The notes under the pieces are model-generated. The model searched no databases and had not been told where the DNA came from. It worked only from the letters and a program-made list of their open reading frames with translations. A program made the translations under genes and the position numbers. From positions 1 to 64,000 of the forward strand of contig JAAELQ010000003.1 in the NCBI GenBank assembly GCA_024226515.1: 64,000 nucleotides of DNA, in the 5' to 3' direction. Each line of letters begins with the position of its first letter. The first letter of the stretch is position 1. This stretch comes from a bacterium (GTDB lineage: Bacteria > Acidobacteriota > Polarisedimenticolia > Polarisedimenticolales > Polarisedimenticolaceae). Positions 43,120-53,794 of this stretch are shown here, piece after piece.

Positions 43120-46100
43120 ATGACGACCCACGAAACGGCGGCCGGCGATCCGGGTCCCGCGCTCGAGCGGTTGCTCGGCGAGGCCGCAGCAGCAGCCGAC
43201 GCCGCGGATGCGGAGAAGCTCGACCTCGAGGCCGTCGCGGCTCTCGAGGCCTCGACCGAACTCGACGCGTTGCTGGAGGCGTGCGAACTCGACGCGCTGG
43301 CCGGGCTGCTGGAGCGAACGACCGCGCGGATCGCGGACAACCAAGCTCCGGAATCCGAGCGCGAGCGGCGCGAGGCGGTCTGGCGCGTGCTGGACCTCGT
43401 GCGACGCCCGGCCGTGCTGCGCCGCATCGACGGCAACGCCAGGCCGGCGTGGACCGAGCGGATCCTCGCCGGAGTCGACGCCTCGCACCTGACCGTCGGC
43501 CCACTGTTCCGGAACCGCGCGCGGCTGTACGGGTCGAAGACCTTGCTCCGCGTCCCGCGCTCGGGCGGCGTCGCCGCCTGGAGCTGGAGGCGAGCCGCGG
43601 CCCGGGTCGAGGAGTTGGCGCGCGGGCTGTGGCTGCTGGTCGACGAGGACGCCCCGGCCCCGATCGCCATCCTCTCGGAGAACCGCGTCGAGATGGCGCT
43701 GGTCGACCTCGCCTGCCTGTCCTCCGGCCTGGTCAACGTGCTCGTGCCGCCGAACTCGACGGACGACGACGTCGGCTACATCCTCAAGCACTCCGGGGCC
43801 GGGGTCGTCGTGGTCTCCAACGCGGCTCAGCTTCGCAAGGTGGTCGCGAACCGCGAGCGACTGCCGGACCTCCGACACGTAGTCCTCATCGACACCCCCC
43901 AGGGGTTGGGTGTCGACGGGCGGCAGGCGGAGCGTATGCTGACGCTCGAGCAGGTCAAGGCGCGCGGTCGCCGCAAGTCGGCCCGCTGCGTCGAGACGCG
44001 GGGCAACGCCGTGCGCGTAGACGACCTGGCCACGATCATGTACACCTCGGGTACGACCGGCATGCCGAAGGGTATTCGCTTCTCCCAGCGCAACCTGGTG
44101 TTCAAGCGCTTCGCGCGAGCGCTGGCCCTGCCCGAGATCGGCGAGGACGACCGGTTCCTCTGCTTCCTGCCGCTGGCGCACACCTTCGGACGCTTCCTCG
44201 AACTGCTCGGCTGCGTGTTCTGGGGCGCGACGTACTGCTTTCTCGAGAGCCCTGCCGTAGACGCGATGATCCGCGCCATGCGGCGCGAGAGGCCGTCCGT
44301 GTTCATCAGCGTCCCCAAGAAGTGGATCCAGCTGTACGAGGCCGTCGCACAACGCGCCGACCCGCTTAGCGCACCGGACGAACAACTGGCGCTGGCGACG
44401 CGGGAAGTGACGGGAGGCAGCCTGCGCTTGGGACTCTCGGCGGCGGGACATCTCGACGCCGACATCTTCCGCTTCTTCCAGCGCCAGGGCGTCGAGTTGG
44501 TCAGCGGCTTCGGCATGACCGAGGCCACGGGCGGCGCCACGATGACCCCGCCCGGCGAGTACCGCGACGGCTCGCTGGGGAAGCCCCTGCCGGGCATCGA
44601 CATCGAGCTGGCCGAGGACGGCGAGCTGCTGATGCGCGGACCGTACGTGATGCTGGGCTATCTCGATCCTCCGGACGGCGAACCCTCGTTCGACGACGAC
44701 GGCTGGTTCCACTCGGGCGACCTGATGGAGATCGATGCCGAGGGTCATATCCGGCTCGTGGACCGCAAGAAGGAGATCTACAAGAACATCAAGGGCGAGA
44801 CGATCGCGCCGCAGCGCGTCGAGAACCTGTTCCGCGACCTGGAGTCCGTGGGCCGGGCGTTCCTCGTCGGCGATCACCGCGAGTACAACACGCTGCTGAT
44901 CTACCCCAACCCGAGCTACGAAGAACTCGACTTCTCCGGCATGCCGGCCGATGAGATTCGCGACCACTTCCGCTCGCTGGCCGTGTCGGTCAACCAGTTC
45001 CTCGCGCCGTTCGAACGCATCGTCGACTTTGCCATCGTCGATCGCGACCTCGACCCCGAGCGCGGCGAGCTGACGGCCAAAGGCACGCCGCGGCGCCTGA
45101 CGGTCGCGCGCAACTTCGCCGCCGCGATCGAGCCGATGTACCGCAGGACGGTGCTGAAGATCGGCGGCGTGGAGCTGACCGCGCCGAACTGGCTGCTCCA
45201 GGCGCTCGGCCTCACCGCGCAGGACCTGCGCGTCGACGGCAGTCATATCGTGTTCCCTTCCGCCGGAGGGCGATTGCACGTCAGCCGCCACGCAGCGGAC
45301 GTCGCCCGCATCGGATCCTGTCTCTATCGACACGGAACGACGCCGATCGACCTCGGCGTGCTGGCAGGGACGCCGCGGCTGTGGCTGGGCAATGAGGCGC
45401 TCGTGCGCTTCCTGCCGCTGGCCGACGACGACCGGCAGCGCCCCGGGCACCGTGGGACCGAGATCCAGTGGGTCTCGCGCGCGACGCCGTTCGAGCCCAC
45501 GGAGGCCGACGTGGCGGCGCTGCGCGCTCTTGCCGAACGAGAGGCCGTGGACCTCGACGGCATCGACCACGCGGCGCGCATGATCGCCGCGCGCGATCCG
45601 GTGTGCGCCCTCCCGGCGGTGGACTACCTCGAATCGCTGCTCACCCGCGTCAAGGGGCCGCTGGCCGAACGGGCGCTGCTGGTGCTGTCGCGCGCCTCGA
45701 CCGTCGAGGCGCTGGCGGTGCATCGCCGCGCGCTCACGGCGCTGGTGGCGGCGGAGCACGACTCGCGTTTCGAGACGACGCTCGAGCGCTTCCTCGACGA
45801 CGGGCCGTCGATTCTCGACGAGGCTACGCGGCACGAGCTGTGCGAACGCGACCTCTCCGAATCGCGCCTCGAGTCGTTCGTCCGGGTGACGCGCGAGATC
45901 TGCCGCGATTCCGCGCGCTCGGACGTCGCGGAGGCGTTGCTCGACTTCCTCGCCGAATACGGAGCCGGACATCCCGTACGCTACCGCAGGTTGCGGGCGT
46001 TCCTGACCCGGATGAGCCTGTTCGCAGACGACGAGCGCGTGCGGCTGCGGGCGGCCGGTGCCGTGGAGCAGTTGCGCGGCGAGTTCCGGCAGTGGCTCGG

Positions 46101-47850
46101 CCTCAACGCACAGATCGCCGTCGACCCGGAGACGGGCGAGGAGTATCGCTGGGGCGACGTGATCGTGTTCGACGACGACGTCCCGCAACGGGATCGCGGG
46201 CGCCTGCTCGACGCGATCGGCAACACGGCGCTGCTGCGCGAGGCGCTGTTCCTGTTCTCCAAGGCGCTGATCCGGCTCAGCGACATCCCGCCGGGCGGCG
46301 TCTGGCTGCGCTTGCTCGGATCGCTGCGCGGCAAGTCCGTTTATCGCGTCACCATCCAGACGCGCTACCAGGGGCACTTCGACCTGGCGGTCAACGTCAA
46401 CGACACGCTGCAACGCGAGGAGGTTCAGGAAGAGATTCACTGGCTGATCCTCGGCGGCGAGTCCGGCGATCGCGCCCCGCTGGTCGAGGACTTCGGCGGC
46501 CACTGGTTCGAGCAGGACCTGTGGAGCGAGGAGTTCATCGCGGGAGAGACACTCGCGCGCGCGATGAAGCGTCTGGCACGGCGCGACGAGGAACGCTTCC
46601 GTACGATCTGGCCCTTCCTGGCCTGGACGGCGCTCAGCGGGTACGTCGATTTCTGGGAGCGCACCGGCCGCCGCTGGGAGATCGCCGACGCGACGATGAC
46701 CAACGTCGTCGTACCGACGGACGACTACCAGACCGGCGTGCGCATCGTCTCGGTCTCCTCGCGCCGACATCACGACGGTATCCTCGGAATGCTGCGCTCG
46801 TTCGTCGACGAGTTCGTACGGCCGGCCGAGGGACAGTACCCGCAGCTGGCCGGACTGGCGGACCACAACGTCGTCTTCTCGTCGCTGCTCGAGATCGTCG
46901 GCGAGGAGGAAGGGCTGGCGCTGCTGGAGGGCTCGCTGCGCGGCGGCAAGCAGGCCGCGGACGGCGAGCTGCGCGGTCAGCTCAAGTCGTTCATCTCGCG
47001 GGTTCGCGGCGGCGGCTTCCGGCCGCGGCGCCTGCACTTCGCCACGCTGCGCTATCTGCGCTGGGAGCAGCTCGGAGAACTGGCCACGCCGTCCGCGCGA
47101 GCGCGCACGTTGCAGGAGCTGTACGACACGTACGGCCTGGCCGGGCTCGCGTCCGACTCCCCCGAGGTGCGCGTCCGCTTCTTCCGCGACACCGTCTTCC
47201 GCGACTGTGCGCCCGCCCTGGCCGAGGGACTGGAGGAGCTGACGGCGAAGCTACGCAGCCGCGAGCTGATCGGCGACGAGCTGATCGATGCCGTGGCCGA
47301 CCTGCGGTCGCGGCTCGACCTGGGCCCGGAGGAGGACTATTTCCTGGCGCGCCTGTCGCTTCCGTACCTGCGTCCGGAGGACGCCGCCGGCTTCGTCAGC
47401 TCGCACCTCGGCGGAAAGCACCAGAGCGAGATCGTCGTCACGCTGGAGGACTCCAGCGGCGCGCCGTTCCGCGTGCGGCACGCGCTGAACCCGAAGGAGG
47501 TCGAACGCCTGCATCGGCTGTTCCTCGCCGCCAAACTCGACATCCGCTTCCGGCCCGAGCACCGCTACCTCGTGGCGCTGACCGAACGCGGGCAGATCGC
47601 GGGCGGAATCTACTACGAGACCGAGGAAGACGGCGAGACGGCGCACCTGGAGAAGATCGTCGTCAGCGAGCGCTTTCGCCGGAAGGGTGTCGCGGACGGC
47701 CTGATGAACGAGCTGTTCAACCGGCTGCGCGTCGCGGGCATTCAGACGGTCACGACGGGCTTCTTCCGGCCGGAGTACTTCTACGGCTACGGCTTCTCGA
47801 TCGAGAAACGCTACGCCGGCCTCGTGAAGGCGCTGCAGGAAACGCCCTAG
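43120..47850 (+). CDS. Giant acyl-CoA-synthetase-like / GNAT fusion, 1576 aa
   Basis: One open frame of 1576 residues. An N-terminal alanine-rich helical segment (1-125) is followed by an ANL adenylating domain of the long-chain acyl-CoA synthetase type: YTSGTTGMPKG from about 308, FGMTEATGG about 464, GWFHSGDL about 528 and the catalytic-lysine region ELTAKGTPRR about 650. After about 700 comes an unassigned region of roughly 750 residues, mixed helical and charged, with WEIADATMTNVVV (about 1185-1200) that only faintly recalls a kinase-like D...N loop. The C-terminus (about 1455-1560) is a GNAT acetyltransferase with the acetyl-CoA loop RFRRKGVADGL. It may activate and transfer acyl groups, but no substrate can be named. 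The stop shares a CTAG with the citrate synthase stop. Confidence 0.85.
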   Translation: MTTHETAAGDPGPALERLLGEAAAAADAADAEKLDLEAVAALEASTELDALLEACELDALAGLLERTTARIADNQAPESERERREAVWRVLDLVRRPAVLRRIDGNARPAWTERILAGVDASHLTVGPLFRNRARLYGSKTLLRVPRSGGVAAWSWRRAAARVEELARGLWLLVDEDAPAPIAILSENRVEMALVDLACLSSGLVNVLVPPNSTDDDVGYILKHSGAGVVVVSNAAQLRKVVANRERLPDLRHVVLIDTPQGLGVDGRQAERMLTLEQVKARGRRKSARCVETRGNAVRVDDLATIMYTSGTTGMPKGIRFSQRNLVFKRFARALALPEIGEDDRFLCFLPLAHTFGRFLELLGCVFWGATYCFLESPAVDAMIRAMRRERPSVFISVPKKWIQLYEAVAQRADPLSAPDEQLALATREVTGGSLRLGLSAAGHLDADIFRFFQRQGVELVSGFGMTEATGGATMTPPGEYRDGSLGKPLPGIDIELAEDGELLMRGPYVMLGYLDPPDGEPSFDDDGWFHSGDLMEIDAEGHIRLVDRKKEIYKNIKGETIAPQRVENLFRDLESVGRAFLVGDHREYNTLLIYPNPSYEELDFSGMPADEIRDHFRSLAVSVNQFLAPFERIVDFAIVDRDLDPERGELTAKGTPRRLTVARNFAAAIEPMYRRTVLKIGGVELTAPNWLLQALGLTAQDLRVDGSHIVFPSAGGRLHVSRHAADVARIGSCLYRHGTTPIDLGVLAGTPRLWLGNEALVRFLPLADDDRQRPGHRGTEIQWVSRATPFEPTEADVAALRALAEREAVDLDGIDHAARMIAARDPVCALPAVDYLESLLTRVKGPLAERALLVLSRASTVEALAVHRRALTALVAAEHDSRFETTLERFLDDGPSILDEATRHELCERDLSESRLESFVRVTREICRDSARSDVAEALLDFLAEYGAGHPVRYRRLRAFLTRMSLFADDERVRLRAAGAVEQLRGEFRQWLGLNAQIAVDPETGEEYRWGDVIVFDDDVPQRDRGRLLDAIGNTALLREALFLFSKALIRLSDIPPGGVWLRLLGSLRGKSVYRVTIQTRYQGHFDLAVNVNDTLQREEVQEEIHWLILGGESGDRAPLVEDFGGHWFEQDLWSEEFIAGETLARAMKRLARRDEERFRTIWPFLAWTALSGYVDFWERTGRRWEIADATMTNVVVPTDDYQTGVRIVSVSSRRHHDGILGMLRSFVDEFVRPAEGQYPQLAGLADHNVVFSSLLEIVGEEEGLALLEGSLRGGKQAADGELRGQLKSFISRVRGGGFRPRRLHFATLRYLRWEQLGELATPSARARTLQELYDTYGLAGLASDSPEVRVRFFRDTVFRDCAPALAEGLEELTAKLRSRELIGDELIDAVADLRSRLDLGPEEDYFLARLSLPYLRPEDAAGFVSSHLGGKHQSEIVVTLEDSSGAPFRVRHALNPKEVERLHRLFLAAKLDIRFRPEHRYLVALTERGQIAGGIYYETEEDGETAHLEKIVVSERFRRKGVADGLMNELFNRLRVAGIQTVTTGFFRPEYFYGYGFSIEKRYAGLVKALQETP

Positions 47851-49148
47851 GCGTTTTCCCTGACCCAATCGGTCGTCACGCTCTTCGGTCGCTCGAGGGG
47901 CAGCAGCAACCCGCGATCCCAGACCAGCGAGGCCATCACGCCCATCGCACGCGAGACGCCGAACAGCACCGTGTAGAAGTCGTACTCTGCGAGGCCGTAG
48001 TGCACGAGCAGGCAGCCCGAATGCGCGTCGACGTTGGGCCACGGGTTCTTGGCCTTGCCGTGCTCCTTCAGGATGCTCGGCACGAGGTCGAACAGCATGT
48101 CCGCGATGCGGAAGTTCTCGTCCTCGGGTAGGTGCTCCTGCGCGAAGCGGCGCTGCGCCATGTAGCGCGGGTCGGTCGTGCGCAACACGCCGTGCCCGTA
48201 GCCCGGAATCACCCGACCGCTGTTGAGCGTCTCCCACAAGAAGTCGATCAACTGGTCCTGCGTCGGGACGCCGCCGCCGAGCTTCTCCTTGACCGCGACG
48301 ATCCAGCGCATGACCTCCTGGTTGGCCAGCCCGTGCAGCGGCCCGGCGAGGCCGTTCATCCCGGCCGACAGGCTGAGATACGGGTCGGACAGGGCCGACC
48401 CCACGAGGTGTGTCGCGTGGGCGCTGACGTTGCCGCCCTCGTGGTCCGCGTGCAGCACGAGGTACAGCCGCATCAGCTCCTTGAAGTCGGGGTGGTCCAT
48501 GCCGAGCATGTGGGCCAGGTTGGCGCCCCAGTCGAGCCCCTTCTCCGCGGGCGGAATGTGCTCGCCGTTCTTGAACGTCCGCCGATAGATGTAGGCCGCC
48601 AGCAGCGGCAGCCGCCCGAGCAGGACCATCACGTCGTCGTACATGGCGTCCCAGTACTCGGTCTTGCGCATGCCCTCGCGGTAGCGCCGGGCGAAGATCG
48701 AATCGGTCTGCATCGCGAGGATGCCGGCCGAGAACTGCGTCATCGGATGGGCGTCGATCGGCAGCGAGTCGAGCACCGCCGGCACATGGTCCGGCAGGCG
48801 TTCCGTCTCGCGCCACGCGGCGCTGATCGCGTCGACGTCTTCCGGGGTCGGCATCTCGCCGGTCAGCAGGAGATAGAACAACCCCTCGGGTCGCGGCTGC
48901 CGGCTGCCCTCGGCACGCGGCAGATGACGCTGCAGATCGGTGATCGTGTGACCGCGGAAGCGGATCCCCTCCATCGGGTCCAGTGCCGACGTCTCGGTCA
49001 CGAGCGCCTTGACTCCGCGCATGCCGCCGTAGGCCTGGGCCACGGTGACGTCCCCGATCTTGTTCTCGCCCTTCTCGGCGAGCAACGATGTGACCTCCGC
49101 GCCGACGGCGGTGATCTTGGCGGCGAGCTTTTCCTTCAGCGCCGTCAT
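47847..49148 (-). CDS. Citrate synthase, eukaryotic-type
   Basis: A 433-residue TCA-cycle enzyme. The catalytic histidines lie in MNGLAGPLHGLANQ and GYGHGVLRTTDPR, and the catalytic Asp in NVDAHSGCLLVHYG. Length and sequence resemble the mitochondrial/eukaryotic-type citrate synthase found in some bacteria, rather than the hexameric type II of E. coli. I start at ATG 49148 with GGAG upstream; the frame is open to 49301. It follows uvrA on the same strand with about 120 bases between. Confidence 0.93.
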   Translation of the reverse strand: MTALKEKLAAKITAVGAEVTSLLAEKGENKIGDVTVAQAYGGMRGVKALVTETSALDPMEGIRFRGHTITDLQRHLPRAEGSRQPRPEGLFYLLLTGEMPTPEDVDAISAAWRETERLPDHVPAVLDSLPIDAHPMTQFSAGILAMQTDSIFARRYREGMRKTEYWDAMYDDVMVLLGRLPLLAAYIYRRTFKNGEHIPPAEKGLDWGANLAHMLGMDHPDFKELMRLYLVLHADHEGGNVSAHATHLVGSALSDPYLSLSAGMNGLAGPLHGLANQEVMRWIVAVKEKLGGGVPTQDQLIDFLWETLNSGRVIPGYGHGVLRTTDPRYMAQRRFAQEHLPEDENFRIADMLFDLVPSILKEHGKAKNPWPNVDAHSGCLLVHYGLAEYDFYTVLFGVSRAMGVMASLVWDRGLLLPLERPKSVTTDWVRENA

Positions 49149-49266
49149 GCTTCCACTCCTGTTGTCGTCGTGGGCCGCGCCCGAACAGCGGGACGGCTCG
49201 CCGGATTGGCGGAACGGTAGTTCGGAGGGCCCGGAGTCGTTAGAGTAGAGATGGGCCCGATTCGTG

Positions 49267-52119
49267 TCAACCGGCGCGACGCGCAGCGCGTCCGCACCCA
49301 CGACCGCGCGGCGCAGACAGGATCGTCTTCAGAAATGCGCCGGTACACGATTGTTTGCTCGCCGCGATGCGTTCCGGCGGCCCGGACGCGACGACGCGCC
49401 CACCACCTGCGCCGCCCTCGGGGCCGAGATCGACGACCCAGTCCGCCGTCTTGATCACATCCAGGTTGTGCTCGATCACGACGACCGTGTTGCCCTGATC
49501 GACCAGGCGGTTGAGCACGGCGAGCAACTTCTTGATGTCGACGAAGTGCAGACCCGTCGTCGGTTCGTCGAGCAGGTAGATCGTACGTCCGGTCGCGCGC
49601 TTGGCGAGCTCCTTCGACAACTTGATGCGCTGCGCCTCTCCGCCCGACAGAGTCGTCGCCGGTTGACCGACGCGGATGTAACCCAGCCCCACGTCGTAGA
49701 CGGTCTGCAGCTTCTGCTTGATCTGCGGAACGGGGTCGAAGAACTCGAGCGCCTGGTGCACCGTCATGTCGAGCACGTCGGCGATCGACTTCCCCTTGTA
49801 CAGAATCTCGAGCGTCTCGCGGTTGTAACGCTTGCCGCTACAGACGTCGCACGTCACGTAGACGTCGGGCAGGAAGTGCATCTCGATCTTCAACACACCG
49901 TCGCCTTCGCACGACTCGCATCGCCCGCCTTGCACGTTGAACGAGAAGCGTCCGGGCTTGTAGCCGCGCATCCGCGCCTCGGGCACCAGCGAGAACAGCT
50001 CGCGGACCGGCGTGAACAGCCCGACATACGTTCCGGGATTCGACCGCGGAGTGCGGCCGATCGGCGACTGATCGATGTCGATCACCTTGTCCACGTGCTC
50101 GAGACCCTTGACCCGGTCGTGATCTCCCGGCTCGGCCTCCGCGGCGTGCAGCTGGCGGGCCAACGCCCGGTGCAGGATCTGGTTCACCAGCGTGCTCTTG
50201 CCCGAGCCGGAAACGCCGGTAACGCAGGTCAACACGCCCATCGGAAACTCGACGTCGATGTCGCGCAGGTTGTTCTCGCGCGCCCCGACGACGGTAATCG
50301 TCTTGCCGTTACCGCGGCGGCGCTCCTCCGGAGCGGCGATCGACTCGCGGCCGGCCAGGTAGGCGCCGGTCACCGAGTTCTTGTTGCGCTCGATCTGTCG
50401 CGGCGTGCCCTGCGCGACGATCTCCCCGCCCAGCTCCCCGGCGCCGGGGCCGAGGTCGACGACGTAGTCGGCGCTGCGAATCGTCTCCTCGTCGTGCTCG
50501 ACGACGACGACCGTGTTGCCCAGATCGCGCATGGCGATCAGCGTGTCGAGCAGACGCCGGTTGTCGCGCTGATGCAGACCGATCGACGGTTCGTCGAGGA
50601 TGTAAAGGACGCCGGTCAGTCGCGAACCGATCTGCGTCGCGAGGCGGATGCGCTGGCTCTCGCCGCCCGACAGCGTCGCCGCGGTCCGGTCGAGAGTGAG
50701 GTAGCTCAGGCCGACGTCGGCGAGGAAGCCGAGGCGCTCGCGGATCTCCTTCAAAATCGGCGCGGCGATCTTGCGCTCGCGCGGCTCGAACTTCAGCCCC
50801 GCGAAGAACGCCACGGCCTCGGCGATCGACATCGACGTGTGCTCGGCGACGTCCTTCTCGCCGACCTTGACGGCCAGGCTCTCCGCGCGCAGGCGTGAGC
50901 CGTCGCACGCGTCGCACGGACGGACGGCCATGAACTTCTCGAGGTCGTGCCGCCTGCGCTCGGACTCGGTCTCGCGGTAGCGCCGTTCGAACAACGGCAG
51001 AATCCCCTCCCACGTCTTGCGGAACTCGTAGGACGAGCTCTTGCCCTCCCAGCGGAAGTCGAACTCTCGCGAGCCGGAGCCCTCCCACAGGATCTTCTTG
51101 AACCGCGCGGGCAGCTTGGCGTACGGCGTCTTCGGGTCGACCTTGTAGATCTTGAACAGGCTGGTCTCGAGGAGCCGGATGCGGCTGGCGTCGCCCCAGG
51201 CCACCGCCCCCTCGCGCAGCGGCTTGGTCTCGTCGCGCAGCAACTTGTGTCGGCTGAACGCCTTGCGCACGCCGAGGCCGTCGCACTCCGGGCACGCCCC
51301 GTAGGGCGAGTTGAACGAGAACATGCGCGGCGCCAGCTCGGGCACCGAGACGCCGCATTCGGCGCACGCCAGGTGGCGTGAAAACAGCAGGTCGCGCTTG
51401 CCGTCGACGTCGACGAGCACCAGGCCATCGGCGGCGGCCAGGGCGGTCTCGACCGAGTCGGTCAGCCGGCCCTTCATGTCCGGCTTGACCACCAGACGGT
51501 CGACGACGATCTCGATGTCGTGTTTCTTGCGCTTGTCGAGGTCGATCTCGTCGGCCAGGTCGCGGAGCCCACCGTCGACGCGGGCGCGCACGAAGCCCTG
51601 CTGCGCCGCGTCGCGCAGCTCTTTCTTGTAGATCCCCTTCCGGCCGCGCACGATCGGCGCCAGGATCTGGATCTTCGCGCCGGCCCGCAGCTCCATCACG
51701 GCGTCGACGATCTGCTGCACCGACTGCGAGGTGATCGCCTTGCCGCACACGTGGCAGTGCGGGCGCCCGACGCGCGCGAACAGCAAGCGCAGGTAGTCGT
51801 AGATCTCGGTCACCGTCCCGACGGTCGATCTCGGGTTGCGCAGCGTCGTCTTCTGCTCGATCGAGATCGCGGGAGACAGCCCCTCGATCGACTCGACGTC
51901 GGGCTTTTCCATCTGCTCCAGGAACTGCCGCGCGTAGGCCGACAGCGATTCGACGTAGCGCCGCTGCCCCTCGGCGTACAGCGTGTCGAAGGCGAGCGAC
52001 GACTTCCCGGAGCCGGACACACCGGTGACGACGATGAGCTTGTTCCGCGGAAGGGCCAGGTTCACACGCTTCAGGTTGTGCTCCGCGGCCCCGCGGATGA
52101 CGATTTCCTGGACTGACAT
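49267..52119 (-). CDS. uvrA: Excinuclease ABC subunit A
   Basis: A 950-residue ABC ATPase that finds bulky DNA lesions. [30 protein letters not shown] is the first Walker A region; the second is [27 protein letters not shown] and [15 protein letters not shown] are the two ABC signatures. Zinc fingers are visible as CHVCG and [11 protein letters not shown] 52119 is preceded at close range by a minus-strand TAGAAT -10 (52135-52130). Confidence 0.97.
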   Translation of the reverse strand: MSVQEIVIRGAAEHNLKRVNLALPRNKLIVVTGVSGSGKSSLAFDTLYAEGQRRYVESLSAYARQFLEQMEKPDVESIEGLSPAISIEQKTTLRNPRSTVGTVTEIYDYLRLLFARVGRPHCHVCGKAITSQSVQQIVDAVMELRAGAKIQILAPIVRGRKGIYKKELRDAAQQGFVRARVDGGLRDLADEIDLDKRKKHDIEIVVDRLVVKPDMKGRLTDSVETALAAADGLVLVDVDGKRDLLFSRHLACAECGVSVPELAPRMFSFNSPYGACPECDGLGVRKAFSRHKLLRDETKPLREGAVAWGDASRIRLLETSLFKIYKVDPKTPYAKLPARFKKILWEGSGSREFDFRWEGKSSSYEFRKTWEGILPLFERRYRETESERRRHDLEKFMAVRPCDACDGSRLRAESLAVKVGEKDVAEHTSMSIAEAVAFFAGLKFEPRERKIAAPILKEIRERLGFLADVGLSYLTLDRTAATLSGGESQRIRLATQIGSRLTGVLYILDEPSIGLHQRDNRRLLDTLIAMRDLGNTVVVVEHDEETIRSADYVVDLGPGAGELGGEIVAQGTPRQIERNKNSVTGAYLAGRESIAAPEERRRGNGKTITVVGARENNLRDIDVEFPMGVLTCVTGVSGSGKSTLVNQILHRALARQLHAAEAEPGDHDRVKGLEHVDKVIDIDQSPIGRTPRSNPGTYVGLFTPVRELFSLVPEARMRGYKPGRFSFNVQGGRCESCEGDGVLKIEMHFLPDVYVTCDVCSGKRYNRETLEILYKGKSIADVLDMTVHQALEFFDPVPQIKQKLQTVYDVGLGYIRVGQPATTLSGGEAQRIKLSKELAKRATGRTIYLLDEPTTGLHFVDIKKLLAVLNRLVDQGNTVVVIEHNLDVIKTADWVVDLGPEGGAGGGRVVASGPPERIAASKQSCTGAFLKTILSAPRGRGCGRAARRAG

Positions 52120-52171
52120 GGGAACGCTGATTCTATCACTCGTGGGGCGCCGGTCCGACGCTCGTTCGCTG

Positions 52172-52180
52172 TGCTATCGT
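52172..52180 (+). promoter_or_regulatory. Extended -10 box before a leaderless start
   Basis: TG-C-TATCGT ends 6 bases before the ATG at 52187. No ribosome binding site stands before the ATG. Confidence 0.3.
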
Positions 52181-52186
52181 CGTTAG

Positions 52187-52855
52187 ATGAGTCAACGGTT
52201 CCGCACCGCAAGCCTGAAAATCGCCCTTTTTTCCCTGCTCGTTCCGCACGTCGCCGCCCTCGCAGCGACCGAGGCGCCGAGCGACTGGATCTTCCTCCCC
52301 GACACCGAGCACGAGCAAGCGATGCAGCTCGACGGGGCGACGTGGACCTCCGGCACCGATGTCTACCGCATGCGCCTGACGCGGATCGACGACGACGCTC
52401 GGCAGAGCTATCTGGAGCGCGTGATCGGCTTCCGTACGGATCCGTTCGCCGCGCCCGAGACCGCCCAGGAGACCTACGTCAGTTTCCTGTTCGAGCTCGA
52501 GAACATCGGCGACCAGGTCCTGGTCTACAACCCGCTGAAGACCTGGCTGATCACCAACAAGAAAGAAATCCAGTCGCCGCTCGGCGTGCCGGACCTGAGC
52601 TTCGCCTACCGCGTCAGCGGGCGCGAGTTTCCGACGGCCTACGAGCGCGTCGCCAAGGCGCTGCTGTTCGATTCGCGCGAGGTCGCCGCGGGGCGCATGC
52701 TGCACGGCCTGCTCGTGTTCCGCAACGTCAAGGCCGGCACGAAGCGCGTGCAGATCGACGTGCAGCTCTCGCTCGGCAACGGCGACCACCTGACCGTCAC
52801 GGCGCCGTACAAGCGGCCCAAGCCCGACAAGAAGAAGAGGAAGAAGCAGTCATGA
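52187..52855 (+). CDS. Hypothetical exported protein
   Basis: A 222-residue protein with a signal peptide (SLKIALFSLLVPHVAALAA) that I do not recognise. The mature part is beta-rich (YVSFLFELENIGDQVLVYNP, HGLLVFRNVKAGTKRVQIDV) like small secreted or periplasmic proteins with an immunoglobulin-like fold, and it ends in a lysine-rich tail (KRPKPDKKKRKKQS). Its stop overlaps the folD start (ATGA), so it shares that transcript. Confidence 0.72.
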   Translation: MSQRFRTASLKIALFSLLVPHVAALAATEAPSDWIFLPDTEHEQAMQLDGATWTSGTDVYRMRLTRIDDDARQSYLERVIGFRTDPFAAPETAQETYVSFLFELENIGDQVLVYNPLKTWLITNKKEIQSPLGVPDLSFAYRVSGREFPTAYERVAKALLFDSREVAAGRMLHGLLVFRNVKAGTKRVQIDVQLSLGNGDHLTVTAPYKRPKPDKKKRKKQS

Positions 52856-53793
52856 ACCTCAACGCCGAGACCGCGGCCGTCCTGGACGGCAAAGCCACGG
52901 CCAAGCAGATCCGCCAGGAAGTCGCGGCGGGAAGCGCCGAGCTGCATGCCTCCCACGGCGTTGTCCCCGGCCTGACCGTGGTGCTCGTCGGAGACGACCC
53001 GGCCTCGTCGATCTACGTGCGCAACAAGGAGAAGGCTGCCAAGAAGTGCGGCATGAACTCCTCGATCGTCTCTCTGCCGGCCAACACCACGGAGGATGCG
53101 ATCATCTCGACGGTCGAGCGGCTCAACGCCGACCCCGCGGTGCACGGCATCCTGGTCCAGCTACCGCTGCCCGACGGTGTCGACGAGCAGCGCGTGATCG
53201 AGACGATTCACCCCGACAAGGACGTCGACGGCTTCCATCCGCAGAACGCCGGCCGGCTGATGATCGGCATCCCGGGCTTCGTGCCCTGCACGCCCGCGGG
53301 CGTCATCGAGATGCTCAAGCGCAACGAGATCGAGCTGAAGGGCAAGCACGCCGTGGTGATCGGCCGCAGCAACATCGTCGGCAAACCGATGGCCCTGCTG
53401 CTGCTTCGCGAGCACTGCACGGTGACCGTCTGCCACTCGCGGACGAAGGACCTGCCGGGCGTCGCCGCACAGGCCGACATCCTCATCGCCGCGGTCGGAC
53501 GACTCGGCATGGTCGACGCGTCGTTCATCAGACCGGGGGCGGTCGTCGTCGACGTCGGCATCCACCGCGTCGAGGACGAGGAGACGGTGCGACGCCTGTT
53601 TGGCGAGGACGAGAAGCGCCTCGAGGCCGTACGGACCAAGGGCTCGACCGTCGCGGGCGACGTGCATCCCGTAGATGCGCGCGGTCGCGCCGGCTGGCTG
53701 ACGCCGGTGCCGGGCGGCGTGGGGCCGCTGACGATCGCCATGCTGCTGAAGAACGCGCTCGACGCCGCGCGACGCAGCGTCGGCCTGGATTGA
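52852..53793 (+). CDS. folD: Methylene-THF dehydrogenase/cyclohydrolase
   Basis: A 313-residue bifunctional folate enzyme. Family stretches are SSIYVRNKEKAAKKCGM, GILVQLPLPDGVDEQRV, the NADP-binding VVIGRSNIVGKPMALLLL, and TPVPGGVGPLTIAMLLKN. The active-site Lys is in YVRNKEKA. It supplies one-carbon units to purF-pathway, thymidylate and methionine synthesis. It is followed one base later by coaE. Confidence 0.96.
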   Translation: MNLNAETAAVLDGKATAKQIRQEVAAGSAELHASHGVVPGLTVVLVGDDPASSIYVRNKEKAAKKCGMNSSIVSLPANTTEDAIISTVERLNADPAVHGILVQLPLPDGVDEQRVIETIHPDKDVDGFHPQNAGRLMIGIPGFVPCTPAGVIEMLKRNEIELKGKHAVVIGRSNIVGKPMALLLLREHCTVTVCHSRTKDLPGVAAQADILIAAVGRLGMVDASFIRPGAVVVDVGIHRVEDEETVRRLFGEDEKRLEAVRTKGSTVAGDVHPVDARGRAGWLTPVPGGVGPLTIAMLLKNALDAARRSVGLD

Positions 53794-53794
53794 G

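Noticed and set aside
43063..47037. Minus-strand open frame of 1324 codons
   Set aside because: It is antisense to the giant fusion gene, whose frame has clear domain motifs; its product has no recognisable motif and is biased like other antisense shadows in GC-rich DNA.
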